From positions 1-63,964 of the forward strand of contig JADKIP010000003.1 of NCBI GenBank assembly GCA_016721185.1: a stretch of 63,964 nt of DNA, written 5' to 3'. Below the pieces are notes generated by a model that did no database searches, was not told the origin of the DNA, and saw only the letters and a list, made by a program, of their open reading frames with translations. Source of the stretch: Candidatus Dechloromonas phosphorivorans. Its GTDB lineage: Bacteria; Pseudomonadota; Gammaproteobacteria; Burkholderiales; Rhodocyclaceae. Positions within the stretch are counted from its first letter, which is position 1. Every line of letters starts with the position of its first letter. A program made the translations under genes and the position numbers. Below are positions 1 through 9,475 of the stretch, one piece after another.

Positions 1-248
1 CGTCACCGAAATGGCACTGCCCGAAACGCGGTTTGGCATCTGCGCTGCCAGTTGCCCGCCTTGGTGATTGGCGGCATCGAGGACGCGGTTTTCCCGGCGT
101 CAATGCTCCACTTTCTGGCCTCTTCCTGGCGCGCTGACCTCTATCGCGCCTGCCGGTGCCGGCCACATGCTGATGCTCGATCCGCAATGGGGAAACCGTC
201 GCCGGGCACATGCTGGCGTGGATGGAAAAGGGCGTTGCGGCGGAATAG
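1..248 (+). CDS. alpha/beta hydrolase, C-terminal part (5' end outside window, frameshifted)
   Basis: Only the last ~80 codons are present. Different frames give the pieces LVIGGIEDAVFPASMLHFL, then PAGAGHMLMLDPQW, then AGHMLAWMEKGVAAE before a stop at 246-248. This order is typical of alpha/beta hydrolases: a core strand with the catalytic-acid region (GIEDAVFP, similar to the GxxD of the family) followed by the catalytic histidine (GAGHML). At least two single-base breaks separate the pieces, consistent with the error pattern elsewhere in the window. The next gene starts 80 bases downstream on the same strand and belongs to CoA/acetate metabolism, so a role near acyl ester or PHA turnover is possible but not shown. 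The substrate cannot be told. Confidence 0.6.
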
Positions 249-328
249 CGCACCGTTACTGGGGCCAAAATATGTCGATCTACGTCACTTAAACAACCTG
301 AGCAAAATTGTTAATTCGGAGCAACAAC

Positions 329-1745
329 ATGCATGAAAGTAGCGAACAACGGCATCTGGTAAAACCGAACCTACGATGAAATCCGGTCGGCGACAGCGCT
401 AGCCTGGTCCGAACACTGATGCCGGAAGATGTCAAACTGTTTGCCGTTCTGACCGGCGATTTCAACCCCAGCCACGCCGACCCGAGCTATTCGGAAAGCG
501 GCATGTTCCGTGAGGTGATTGCGCACGGCATGTGGAGCGGCTCGCTGATCTCGACCGTCCTTGGGACTCAATTCCCCGGCCCGGGCACCATCTTGGTCGA
601 CCAGGCCTTGCACTTTGCCCGCTCGGTCACCATTGGCGACACGATTACGGTCAGCATCACCGCCAAACAGAAATTCGACCACAACAAGCATGTCGTTTTG
701 ACTCGTGTGCACCAATCAGGAAGGCTTGCAGGTCGTCCGTGGCACGGCTGAAGTACTGGCCCCCACGGAAAAAATCTCGCGTATGCAGGACGTGCACATG
801 CCCGAGGTCAGCATTGACGACAAGCACCAGCGCTACACCCGCCTGCTCTCGCGCGTCAAAGGTCTGGAGCCGATCCCGACAGCGGTTGCCCACCCGTGCG
901 ACAGGGAAGCACTCAAGGGCCCGGTCATCGCTTTCCAGGAAGGCATCATCGAGCCGATTCTGGTCGGCCCGGAATCGAAGATCCGTTCAGTCGCGGAAGA
1001 GTTCGGCATCGACCTGCACGGCATTCGCATCGTCAATGCCCGCCACAGCCACGACTCGGCGGCCATCGCCGTCTCGCTGGTGCGGACCGGCGATGCCGAA
1101 GCCTTGATGAAAGGCAGCCTGCATACTGACGAATTGATGAGCGAAGTCGTTTCGCGCGCCAACGGCCTGCGTACTTCGCGCCGGATCAGCCACGTTTTCG
1201 TGATGGAAGTCCCGACCTACCATCGCCCCCTGCTGATCACCGATGCCGCCATCAACATCGCACCGACGCTGGAAGACAAGCAGGACATTATCCAGAACGC
1301 GATCGACCTCGCCCACATCCTCGGCATCCCCGAACCCAAGGTGGCGATTCTGTCGGCCGTTGAAATGGTCAACCCGGAAAATCCAGTTCATTTGGATGCC
1401 GCCGCGCTCTGCAAAATGGCCGATCGTGGCCAGATCAGGGGCGGCATTCTTGATGGCCCGCTCGCCTTCGACAACGCTGTTTCCATCGTCGCCGCCAAAA
1501 CCAAGGGCATCAAGTCGGCGGTGGCCGGCCATGCCGAAATCCTCGTCGTCCCCGATCTCGAATCCGGCAACATGCTGGCCAAGCAACTGGAATATCTGGC
1601 CAATGCACTGACCGCCGGCATTGTCCTCGGCACCCGTGTTCCCATCGTGCTGACCAGCCGGGCCGACTCCGCCGAAACCCGAATCGCCTCGTGCGTCATT
1701 GCCGCACTCGTCGCCCACGCCAACCGTAAAACAGGAAATGTCTGA
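329..1745 (+). CDS. pta: bifunctional enoyl-CoA hydratase (MaoC-like) / phosphate acetyltransferase fusion
   Basis: Phosphate acetyltransferase interconverts acetyl-CoA and acetyl phosphate; with AckA it forms the acetate/ATP pathway. The first ~150 residues are a MaoC-like hotdog hydratase domain (FAVLTGDFNPSHADPSY, then AHGMWSGSLISTVLGTQ), the rest (from about 800 on) a PTA_PTB domain ending in VLTSRADSAETRIASC. This two-domain form of about 465 residues is a known family in Proteobacteria. The start ATG at 329 follows GGAG with good spacing and reads MHESSEQRHLVK. The frame breaks at about 365-390 and again near 690-705 (VVL..CVCTNQEGLQVV restores when bases are added), so the deposited sequence does not give one open frame. 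ackA begins one base after the stop: clear operon. The hydratase half may act on short enoyl-CoAs. Confidence 0.87.
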
Positions 1746-1746
1746 C

Positions 1747-2927
1747 ATGAAACAAGGAATTCTGACGATCAACGCCGGTTCGTCATCGATCAAATTTGCG
1801 CTCTTTTCACTGGCCCACCCGATTTCACCGGAAGCCGAAGTTTCCGGCCAGATCGACGGCATCGGCACCGATGCCACCAAAATGGTTGCCAAGAACAAGG
1901 CCGGCGAGCGCATTGCCGACCAGATTTTGGCCGGCCAGCAGGTCAGCCACGCCCAATCGTTTGACGCATTGCTCAAGTGGTTCACCGCCACTCATGCCGA
2001 CTGGGAAATCGTCGCGGTCGGCCATCGCGTCGTGCATGGCGGCGAGCGTTACTCGCAGCCAACCATCATCGACGACCGGGTGCTTGATCACCTGACCAGT
2101 TTCATTCCGCTGGCCCTTTGCATCAGCCGCACAACGTCGCCGGCATCATCGCCCTCCAGGCCCTGCTGCCGAAAGTGTCGCAAATCGCCTGTTTCGATAC
2201 GGCCTTTCACCGCAGCCAGCCTCAGGTGGCCCAGGCTTTTGGCCTGCCCCGGGCGTTGACCGCAGAAGGCATCAAACGCTACGGTTTTCACGGCCTTTCG
2301 TATGAATTCATCGCCCGCGCCCTGCCCCAGCACTCCACCCGGGCCGACGGCAGGGTCGTCGTTGCTCACCTCGGCAACGGCGCCAGCATGGCGGCCATGG
2401 TCGGCCGCAAATGCCTGGCCACCACCCTCGGTTTCTCGACCATCGACGGTCTGGTGATGGGCACGCGCTGCGGCAACCTTGACCCTGGCGTCATCCTGCA
2501 CCTGATGGAAACCAAAGGCCTCAACGTCAAGGACATGACGAAGATGCTCTACAAGGAATCCGGCCTGCTCGGCGTCTCCGGCATTTCCCAGGACATGCGC
2601 ACCCTGCTCGCCAGCGACAAACCGGAAGCGCAGGAAGCGGTCGATCTCTTCTGCTACCGCATCGTCCGTGAGCTTGGTTCACTCGCTGCTGCGGCAGGCG
2701 GCCTCGATGCGCTGGTGTTTACCGGCGGCATTGGCGAGCACGCCGCCGAAGTTCGCCGCCGCGTCTGCCTGCAACTGGAATGGCTGGGCATTCGCCTCAA
2801 TCCGGAAGCCAATGCGCGTCATGAGTTGCATATCGGTGCTGGAAATAGCAGCGTTGACGTGCTGGTTATTCCGACCAACGAAGAGTGGATGATGGCCCAC
2901 CACGCCCAGACTTTATTGGCCCTTTAA
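1747..2927 (+). CDS. ackA: acetate kinase (one frameshift)
   Basis: Converts acetyl phosphate and ADP to acetate and ATP in the cytoplasm (reversible), partner of the upstream Pta fusion. The start ATG at 1747 lies one base after the pta stop, preceded by AGGAA. The N-terminus MKQGILTINAGSSSIKFALF carries the acetokinase signature N-x-G-S-S-S; further on are GHRVVHGG, YGFHGLSYEFIARAL and VVVAHLGNGAS, and near the end FTGGIGEHA, all in family order. The frame breaks at about 2115 where the family reads PLAPLHQPHNVAGI; one C is missing from a run (GGCCCTTT). With that base restored the protein is about 394 residues, usual for AckA. A strong hairpin terminator follows. Confidence 0.95.
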
Positions 2928-2947
2928 GCAAACTTTTTTTCGCCTCG

Positions 2948-2984
2948 GGCCCCGGCAGCGAAAGTTGCCGGGGCCTTGTTTTTT
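2948..2984 (+). terminator. rho-independent terminator after pta-ackA
   Basis: A 10-bp perfect stem GGCCCCGGCA/TGCCGGGGCC (2948-2957 with 2966-2975) closes an 8-base loop and is followed by a T-rich tract (TTGTTTTTT). It lies 20 bases after the ackA stop. Confidence 0.9.
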
Positions 2985-3030
2985 CGGGGTTTTCCGGAAC
3001 ATGACAGCACGCTTCCATTCGATGCAGAAA

Positions 3031-3077
3031 ACACTGTATCTAGTCAACGGATTGATTTGACCTACTATATCTAGTAG
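3031..3077 (+). promoter_or_regulatory. tandem NrdR-type boxes upstream of nrdJ
   Basis: Two similar 16-mers, acactgtatctagtca (3031-3046) and ctactatatctagtag (3062-3077), start exactly 31 bp apart, i.e. three helical turns. This matches the known arrangement of NrdR boxes (degenerate ACA-CTATATATTGT-like palindromes in pairs on one helix face) that repress ribonucleotide reductase genes when (d)ATP-bound NrdR is present. They lie 60-110 bp before the nrdJ start. The box assignment is by resemblance and spacing; nrdR is not in this window. Confidence 0.72.
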
Positions 3078-3138
3078 ATTGGTCGACATTCCCAATGTTA
3101 TCACACCGACTAAATACAGACATGCCGAGGAGCAAATA

Positions 3139-6030
3139 ATGGGCCACGTTTCCGAACAACTGTCGCTGACTGACATCCCCGCCCCACCGCAATTTTCCCC
3201 GCTCCCCGAGCAGGAAATTTCCGCGGAAGTGCTGATCGAAAAGTACGCCAAGGGTAAGGACACCAGCGTTCATGACGTGCGCCGCCGGGTCGCTTATGCC
3301 CCAGCCCAGATCGAACAGGAAAAGGATCGGGCTCATTGGGAAAATCGCTTCCTGTGGGCCCAGGAAAACGGTTTCATCCCGGCTGGCCGCATCAACTCCG
3401 CCGCCGGTACCGACCTCCACGCCACGCTGATCAACTGCTTCGTGCAACCGGTCGGCGACTCCATCGTCGAAACCACCGATGGCAAGCCGGGCATCTACAC
3501 CGCCCTGGCCGAAGCCGCCGAAACCATGCGCCGCGGTGGCGGTGTCGGTTATGACTTCTCCAGCATCCGGCCGCAAGGCGCGTTCGTCAAAGGCACGCAC
3601 TCCCGCGCCTCCGGCCCGGTTTTACATGCGTGTTTTCGACCGCTCCTGCGAAACCGTTGAATCCGCCGGCGCCCGCCGCGGTGCGCAAATGGGCGTACTG
3701 CGCTGCGACCATCCGGATATCGAAGAATTCATCCACGCCAAGGACAAGGGCGACCTGAGCAATTTCAACATTTCGATCGGCGTCAGCGATGCGTTCATGG
3801 AAGCCGTTGATACCGACGGCTTTGTCGAGCTCGTGCACCGTGCCGATCCCAATACCGACATGCCGCTGGCGCCTATCAGCGCGAAGACGGCATCTGGGTT
3901 TACCGCAAGGTGCGCGCCCGCGATCTGTGGGATCAGGTGATGAAATCCACCTACGACCACGCCGAGCCGGGCATCCTGTTCCTCGACCGCATGAACAAGG
4001 ACAACAACCTCAATTACTGCGAAGTGATCGAGGCGACCAACCCCTGCGCCGAACAACCGCTGCCGCCCTACGGCTGCTGCTGCCTGGGTTCGATCAACCT
4101 GACCGGCTTCATCAAGCACCCGTTCTCCGAACAGGCTGATTTCGATTTCAATGGCTTTGCCGAAGTCATCCGCATCTCCACCCGCATGCTCGACAATGTG
4201 CTGGAAGCCACCCACTGGCCGCTGGAACGCCAGCGCCAGGAAGCCGCCAACAAGCGTCGCATCGGCCTTGGCTTTACCGGCCTGGGTGATGCACTGGCCA
4301 TGATGCGCCTCGCCTACGACAAGCCGGAAGCCCGCGCCATGGCCACCCGCATTACCGAATTCATGCGCGATACCGCCTATATGTACTCGGTCGAAATGGC
4401 CAAGGACCGCGGCGCCTTCCCGCTCTTCAATGCCGAACTCTATCTCTCCGGCGGCAACTTCGCCTCCCGCCTGCCCAGCGACATCAAGGCAGAAATCCGC
4501 AAGCACGGCCTGCGCAATTCGCACCTGCTGTCCATCGCGCCGACCGGCACCATTTCGCTGGCCTTCGCTGACAATGCCTCGAACGGTATCGAACCGCCGT
4601 TCTCCTGGACCTACAACCGCAAGAAGCGCATGCCCGACGGCACGCTGAAAGAATATTCGGTTGAAGACTACGCCTGGCGCCTTTACAAGCACCTTGGCGG
4701 CGACGTGAACAAGCTGCCGGATTACTTTGTCACCGCGCTGGAAATCTCCGCCGCCGCCCACAAGGACATGGTCGCCGCCGTCGCGCCCTACATCGACACC
4801 GCCATTTCCAAGACCGTCAACGTCCCGGGCGATTACCCCTACGAAGACTTCCAGGATCTCTACATGAGCGCCTGGAAATCCGGCCTCAAGGGCCTGGCCA
4901 CCTATCGCCCGAACAGCGTGCTCGGCTCGGTGCTTTCCGTCACCAGCGAACCGGCCAAGGCCGATGCTGCGGTCGACGCGAAATCGCCACAAGATTTCGT
5001 TTCCGACGCCAACCGTCGCCTGTCGATCAAGAACCTGCCCGCCCCCGTACTCGCCAGCCTGCGCTGGCCGGGCCGCCCGAACCTGCCGGAAGGCAACCTG
5101 TGCTGGACCTACATGCTCGACTCGCCGATCGGCAAGTTCGCCCTGTTCGTCGGCCACGTCGAACCCGAAGGCCGTGCATGGCCATTTGAAGTCTGGGCCA
5201 ACGGCCCGGCCGAACCACGCGGCCTCGGCGCCGTCGCCAAAACGCTGTCAATGGACATGCGCGCCAACGACCACGCCTGGCTGGCCATGAAGCTGGAAGC
5301 CCTCGCCAAGACCCCCGGCGACGCCTTCGAAATGCCCATGCCGCCGCACGGCGAGCGCAAGCGCGTGCCTTCCGTGGTTTCCGCCATGGCCCAGGTCATC
5401 AGCTGGCGTTGCGAACAACTCGGCGCCTTCAAGCACGAAGGCCCGACGCCAGTGAAAGATGCCCTGTTCAGCGCCAAGGAACCGAAGACCGGCACCGACG
5501 GCACGCTGTCCTGGACGGTCGACATCAACAACCCATCGACCGGCGAAGACTTCGTCCTCGGCCTCAAGGAAATCACCCTGCCCGATGGCGTCACCCGCCC
5601 TTACTCGATGTGGCTCTCCGGCAACTACCCGCGCGCCCTCGACGGCCTCTCCAAACTGCTCTCGCTCGACATGCGCGTCCTCGACCCGGCCTGGATCGGC
5701 ATGAAACTGCGCAAGCTGATCGACTACTCCGAGCCGCTCGGCGACTTCATGGCCTTCGTTCCCGGCTCACGCAAGCAGCAAACCTACCCATCAACGGTGG
5801 CCTACATCGCCAACCTGATCATCCACCGCTACGCCATGCTCGGCATCCTCGACGAAAGTGGCTTCCCGCTGCAGCAAATGGGCATCCTCGAAGCGCCGGA
5901 AAACAACACCAGCAACAAGGTGCTACCGACTCAGGGCAAGCTGTGCGGCGAATGCGGCAACCACACGATGATCCGCAAGGATGGCTGTGATTTCTGTACG
6001 GCGTGTGGCGCAGTGGGGACTTGCGGGTAA
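3139..6030 (+). CDS. nrdJ: class II (adenosylcobalamin-dependent) ribonucleoside-diphosphate reductase (frameshifted)
   Basis: Reduces ribonucleotides to deoxyribonucleotides using a radical generated from coenzyme B12, hence oxygen-independent. Start ATG 3139 follows GAGGAG. Visible family marks: GRINSAAGTDLHATLINCF (N-terminal active-site cysteine region), RRGGGVGYDFSSIRP, the NPCAEQPLPPYGCC loop with the catalytic Asn-Cys-Glu triad, LLSIAPTGTISL, a C-terminal TSCPD-type region present as two similar halves (LCWTYMLDSPIGKFAL... and LSWTVDINNPSTGEDF...), and a terminal Cys-rich tail CGECGNH...CDFCTACG that re-reduces the active site. About 963 residues, right for the long betaproteobacterial form. 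Two frame breaks near 3620 (SRASGPV then YMRVFDRS) and near 3880 (DMPL then GAYQREDG) look like lost bases. Preceded by NrdR-type boxes, followed by a terminator. Confidence 0.93.
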
Positions 6031-6115
6031 AGGTTTGCAGACCTCTGGCTAACCCTCATGTTGTGAGTTACAGCATAAGCTGCGACCTTGACACCATAAG
6101 GTGCGACTAGCCAAT

Positions 6116-6150
6116 AAAAACCCGCCAATCGAAAGATTGGCGGGTTTTTT
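6116..6150. terminator. bidirectional hairpin terminator after nrdJ
   Basis: AAAAACCCGCCAATC and GATTGGCGGGTTTTTT form a long perfect stem around a GAAA tetraloop, with A and T runs on the two sides, so it can work in both directions. It closes nrdJ about 90 bases after its stop and separates it from the mobile-element island. Confidence 0.9.
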
Positions 6151-6217
6151 ACTTATTCAGAAACGTTGCGTATCGTTCGTAGATCAACTAGAAGCGCACA
6201 AGGCCCAACCTTGCTCG

Positions 6218-6413
6218 TTACTTCGGAACAGTGGCTCGGTAATGCAAAATCCTGAATGCCTCAGGCACGGGTTTAAAGGGGTCAGATTTATCCGGCCATC
6301 GTGTTGCACGACTCTGGAAAGCTCTGAGCTTTGATACATCGATCTCAGCCACAACGACGTGCTCGTTCTTGCCCCCCCGTAAACGACAGACATCCCGTTC
6401 AAATTCTTCCTTA
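6218..6413 (-). pseudogene. C-terminal remnant of an unidentified gene, cut by IS5-type element
   Basis: An open frame of ~65 codons runs from the IS boundary at 6413 to a stop at 6218-6220. It reads EEFERDVCRLRGGKNEHVVV, then AEIDVSKLRAFQSRATRWP, ending FRILHYRATVPK. The composition looks coding, and the piece begins exactly where the IS5-type element ends. I do not recognise the family with certainty; the VVVAEIDVSKLR pattern faintly resembles the last strand of nitrilase-like proteins, which is only a guess. The other flank of the IS carries a different gene (IS200-type tnpA start) and the frames do not join, so the insertion was accompanied by a deletion or rearrangement. Confidence 0.4.
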
Positions 6414-7634
6414 GGGAAGCACTGAACAACCCGACATCTGGCGCGCGAAGACACGTCAAAGCCAAACATCGCCATGAAATCCGAAATCTTCCCGGGTGAT
6501 TTTCCGGATGCCGCTGAAACAGGGGGTTTTCAGACCCCTTTGGCTTTCATTTCCGATTTCATGGGCGCACCTCCCCCATGACTGGCATCAACGCTCGCCG
6601 CGCCATCCAGAGATTCGAGAGCGAAAACAGGGTCATCAACTGCGCGGTGTTCTTGGCCAGACCACGGTAACGCACCTTGATGAAGCCGAATTGCCGCTTG
6701 ACTACCCGGAAGGGGTGTTCGACCTTGGCACGGATGCTGGCCTTGCCTTTCTCGAACTGATCGGCCAACGCCTGAAAGGGATGATTCAGATCCAGTGCGC
6801 GACGCTTGCCGGGTCGCATGGCGACCTTCCTGCGGACATTCGCTGTTGCCTCGGTCACTTCCGGACGCTTCTCGGCGCCCGCATAACCGGCGTCGCCGTA
6901 GGCTTCCTTTTCTTTCCCGTGCAGCAGCCCATGGGCCTGGGTGACGTCATTGACATTGGCGGCCGTACCAATGACCGTATGCACCAGACCGGAGTCAGCG
7001 TCCGCGCCAATGTGGGCCTTCATGCCGAAGTACCACTGATTGCCTTTCTTGGTCTGGTGCATCTCGGGATCGCGAACCCCCTCCTGGTTCTTGGTTGAAC
7101 TGGGAGCAGCGATCAGGGTGGCATCGACCAGCGTGCCCTGCCGCAGCAGCAAGCCCTTCTCTTCAAGCAGGGCGTTGACCTCGGCAAACAGGCACTCCGC
7201 CAACTGGTGGGTTTCGAGTAGTCGCCGGAATTTGAGGATGGTCGTTTCGTCCGGAATGTCTTCTTCGCCGCTGTCGATGCCGGCAAAGCGCCGCATGACC
7301 GGCATATCGTGGAGCGCCTCTTCCATGCCAGGGTCGGAGAGGTTGAACCATTGCTGCATGAAGTGGATGCGCAGCATTGCGCTCAGCGCCTTCGGCGGGC
7401 GACCTCCCTTTGCTCCGGCCTTGGGATAGTGCGGCTCAATGAGCGCCATCAGTCGCGACCACGGAACAACGCTTGCCATCTCGTCGAGAAATACTTGTCG
7501 CCGCGTTACCTTCGGTTTCCTCACAAATCCGCTATCGCTCAGGCTCATCTGCTTCATCTTGTCACTCCAGCGTTTAGGATGCTCGTTGGATAGTCACCAA
7601 TACGATTCGTTCACTGGGTTTTTCAGAGTTTCCC
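6414..7634 (-). mobile_element. IS5-family insertion sequence, complete
   Basis: 1221 bp. Its ends are imperfect inverted repeats: GGGAAGCACTGAACAACCC at the left and GGGAAACTCTGAAAAACCC read inwards from the right (15 of 19 match). Both ends are flanked by TA (6412-6413 and 7635-7636), consistent with a short duplication of a TNA-like target as used by part of the IS5 family. It holds one transposase gene on the minus strand. It sits between a gene remnant on the left and an IS200-type tnpA start on the right. Confidence 0.85.
6559..7557 (-). CDS. IS5-family DDE transposase
   Basis: 332 residues, one intact frame. The N-terminal region (FLDEMASVVPWSRLMALIEP, then GGRPPKALSAMLRIHFMQQW) is the DUF772-type domain of IS5 transposases; the DDE core follows with LVDATLIAAPSS (first Asp), the GDADSGLVHTV region, GDAGYAGAEKRPE (second Asp) and EHPFRVVKRQFGF (Glu region), the usual IS5 spacing. 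Start choice: MKQMSLSDSGF fits the start typical for the group; a second Met three residues on is possible. An intact reading frame and recognisable ends suggest the element can still move. Confidence 0.93.
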   Translation of the reverse strand: MKQMSLSDSGFVRKPKVTRRQVFLDEMASVVPWSRLMALIEPHYPKAGAKGGRPPKALSAMLRIHFMQQWFNLSDPGMEEALHDMPVMRRFAGIDSGEEDIPDETTILKFRRLLETHQLAECLFAEVNALLEEKGLLLRQGTLVDATLIAAPSSTKNQEGVRDPEMHQTKKGNQWYFGMKAHIGADADSGLVHTVIGTAANVNDVTQAHGLLHGKEKEAYGDAGYAGAEKRPEVTEATANVRRKVAMRPGKRRALDLNHPFQALADQFEKGKASIRAKVEHPFRVVKRQFGFIKVRYRGLAKNTAQLMTLFSLSNLWMARRALMPVMGEVRP

Positions 7635-7655
7635 TAGGCTCTCAAACTCGTCCAT
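7635..7655 (-). pseudogene. 5' fragment of IS200/IS605-type tnpA (TnpA_REP/RAYT-like), cut by IS5-type element
   Basis: Immediately outside the right end of the IS5-type element, the minus strand shows AAAGGAG, spacer, and an ATG at 7655 that reads M-D-E-F-E-S-L before running into the IS end. MDEFESL is the characteristic start of many IS200-like / REP-associated tyrosine transposases. A GC hairpin 88 bp upstream (7744-7760) fits the subterminal palindrome of such elements. Only seven codons remain, so the assignment rests on this start, its ribosome site and the hairpin together. The rest of the gene is not on the other side of the IS. Confidence 0.5.
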
Positions 7656-7743
7656 CGTAAAACTCCTTTCTTCAAGTGTGCTTGGCGGCTCACTCTGGAA
7701 GTTTCATCGATGGACTCCCGTAAAAGTCAAACTTCTACTGCCA

Positions 7744-7760
7744 CCCCGGCATAGCCGGGG
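7744..7760. repeat. GC hairpin, probable left-end palindrome of IS200-type element
   Basis: CCCCGGC-ATA-GCCGGGG is a perfect 7-bp stem with a 3-base loop. It lies upstream of the tnpA fragment at 7635-7655. Subterminal hairpins of this form are the recognition structures of IS200/IS605 transposases, so this is probably the surviving end of that element; it has no T tract on the relevant side to act as a terminator. Confidence 0.5.
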
Positions 7761-7786
7761 GATTTCCCGGGTTAGTGCAACATCCG

Positions 7787-9168
7787 TTCTGTAAATTCTG
7801 TGGCTGTTGGTTTTGCGCGGCTGTGCTGGCCGGAGCGATGAGGGCGCGTAGCGCCCGAAGCGCGGAGGACGGCACAGCCGCGCGGCGAAACACCGACAGG
7901 CCATTCCCGCAGGCGATTTCTTCGGGGCATTCTTATCCCCTTCCCAAGAAGGAATCGACAGCATGGCACAACGCGTAGAACATCACCCTCTGGATGCTGC
8001 TTTTGCGGCGCTCCTGAACAACGGTCTGGATGGCGCCGGCGAGGCGCTGCGCATCCTGGTCAACGAAGCGAGCCGGATCGAACGCAACCACTTTCTCAAT
8101 GCCCAGCCCCATGAACGCACCGCCGAACGCACCGATTACGCCAATGGCTTCAAGCCCAAAACGATGATGACCCGCGTCGGCGAACTGACCTTTGACGTCC
8201 CCAGGTGCGCGGCGGCGGCTTCTATCCCAGCGCCCTGGAGAAGGGATCGCGCACCGAGCAGGCCCTCAATATCGCCTTGGCCGAAATGTATGTGCAGGGC
8301 GTTTCCACCCGCAAGGTGATCACCGTTCTGCAAGCCCTGCTCGGCCCGAGGTGTCGATCTCGTCGACGCAGGTCAGTCGCGCGGCCGAACAGCTGGACGC
8401 CGGCCTGGCCGTCTGGCGTGAGCGGCCGCTCGATGAAACGCCTTATGTCTTTCTCGATGCCCGTTACGAGCGGGTGCGCGAAGGCGGCCAACTGGTCGAC
8501 TGTGCCGTGCTGGTGGCGGTCGGCATCACGCAGAGCGGCCATCGCCGGGTGCTTGGGGTGTCGGTCGCCTTGTCTGAAGCCGAAGTGCATTGGCGGGCTT
8601 TCCTCGATAGCTTGGTGCGACGCGGACTCAAGGGCGTCAAGATGATCATTTCCGATGCGCATGCCGGACTCAATGCGGCACGCCGCGCGACCTTGCCCAG
8701 CGTGCCTTGGCAACGCTGCCAGTTCCACTTGCAGCAGAACGCCCAGTCGTATGTGACGCGCCTTGATCAGCGCAAACCCGTGGCGCAGCGGATTCGGGCC
8801 ATCTTCAATGCACCGGATGGCACCGAGGCCGAGCGCCTCTTGCGACAGGCTATCGACGACTGGCGCACCGAGGCGCCCAAACTCGCTCAGTGGGCCGAAG
8901 AAAACCTGCCCGAGGGCTTCGCCACATTCAAGTTGCCGATTGCTCAGCGCGTCCGGCTGCGCACCACCAACGGCCTCGAACGCATTAACCGCGAAATCAA
9001 ACGTCGTACCCGGGTCGCTTCCATCTTCCCAAACACCGCTTCCTGCCTGCGCCTGGTTTCAGCTCTGCTGGCCGAATGCGACGAGGACTGGATGACCGGG
9101 AAAATCTATCTCAACCTGAAAGACTGAGATTTCCATCCCGATGAACTCGCCTGAAAATTTTTACAGAA
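7787..9168 (+). mobile_element. IS256-family (mutator-type) insertion sequence
   Basis: Ends are approximate. TTCTGTAAATT near 7788 and its counterpart AATTTTTACAGAA near 9155-9167 form an inverted repeat (TTCTGTAAA-type) that brackets the transposase gene at a usual distance. No convincing 8-9 bp target duplication could be seen, so the exact borders are uncertain. The 175 bp before the gene are GC-rich leader without another reading frame of note. Confidence 0.7.
7963..9127 (+). CDS. IS256-family (mutator) transposase, two frameshifts
   Basis: Starts MAQRVEHHPLDAAFAALLNN after GAAGGA and ends YLNLKD. Mutator-family marks are present: ALAEMYVQGVSTRKV, the DARYERVREGGQLVD block with the first catalytic Asp, GLKGVKMIISDAHAGL (second Asp), PWQRCQFHLQQN (the C2H signature region) and the terminal TTNGLERINREIKRR with the catalytic Glu. 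About 389 residues when repaired. The frame breaks at ~8203 (family FDVPQVRGGGFYPSAL; one C missing in CCCC) and ~8350 (LLGPEVSISSTQ; again one C missing in CCCC). Both fall in the same kind of homopolymer, so I read them as base-calling errors rather than decay. Confidence 0.88.
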
Positions 9169-9475
9169 AAAAAGTTGCGCTGCCCTTCCCGGGATGGTTT
9201 AATCAGTATGAAATTAGGATTCAGTTTATTTGTTCGCAACCCGAATCGGATCGTGATGACGAATAGACTTTCCCGGAATTAGGCTGTCGATTTTCTTTAC
9301 ATCAGAATATGCAATTTGCGCCAAACCGTCTGAGCGCCTACTCGGAACCGTCACGGGCGCTGGTTGCAACATTTTCGGCATGAAAATTGCTGATTGATTT
9401 TATGTCGCCGGTCTGAATTGCTGTCCCTTGCCGGTGTAAATCCTGCGTTTTCTGCACTTTCAAAGGAGAAAAGCA
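9169..9475. other. intergenic, leader of DUF4214 gene
   Basis: AT-richer than its surroundings. The only clear signal is the strong ribosome site AAAGGAGAAAAGC directly before the ATG at 9476. No gene or repeat seen. Confidence 0.6.

Noticed and set aside
3622..5157. 511-codon minus-strand open frame
   Set aside because: Antisense shadow of nrdJ, whose motifs are in the plus-strand frames.
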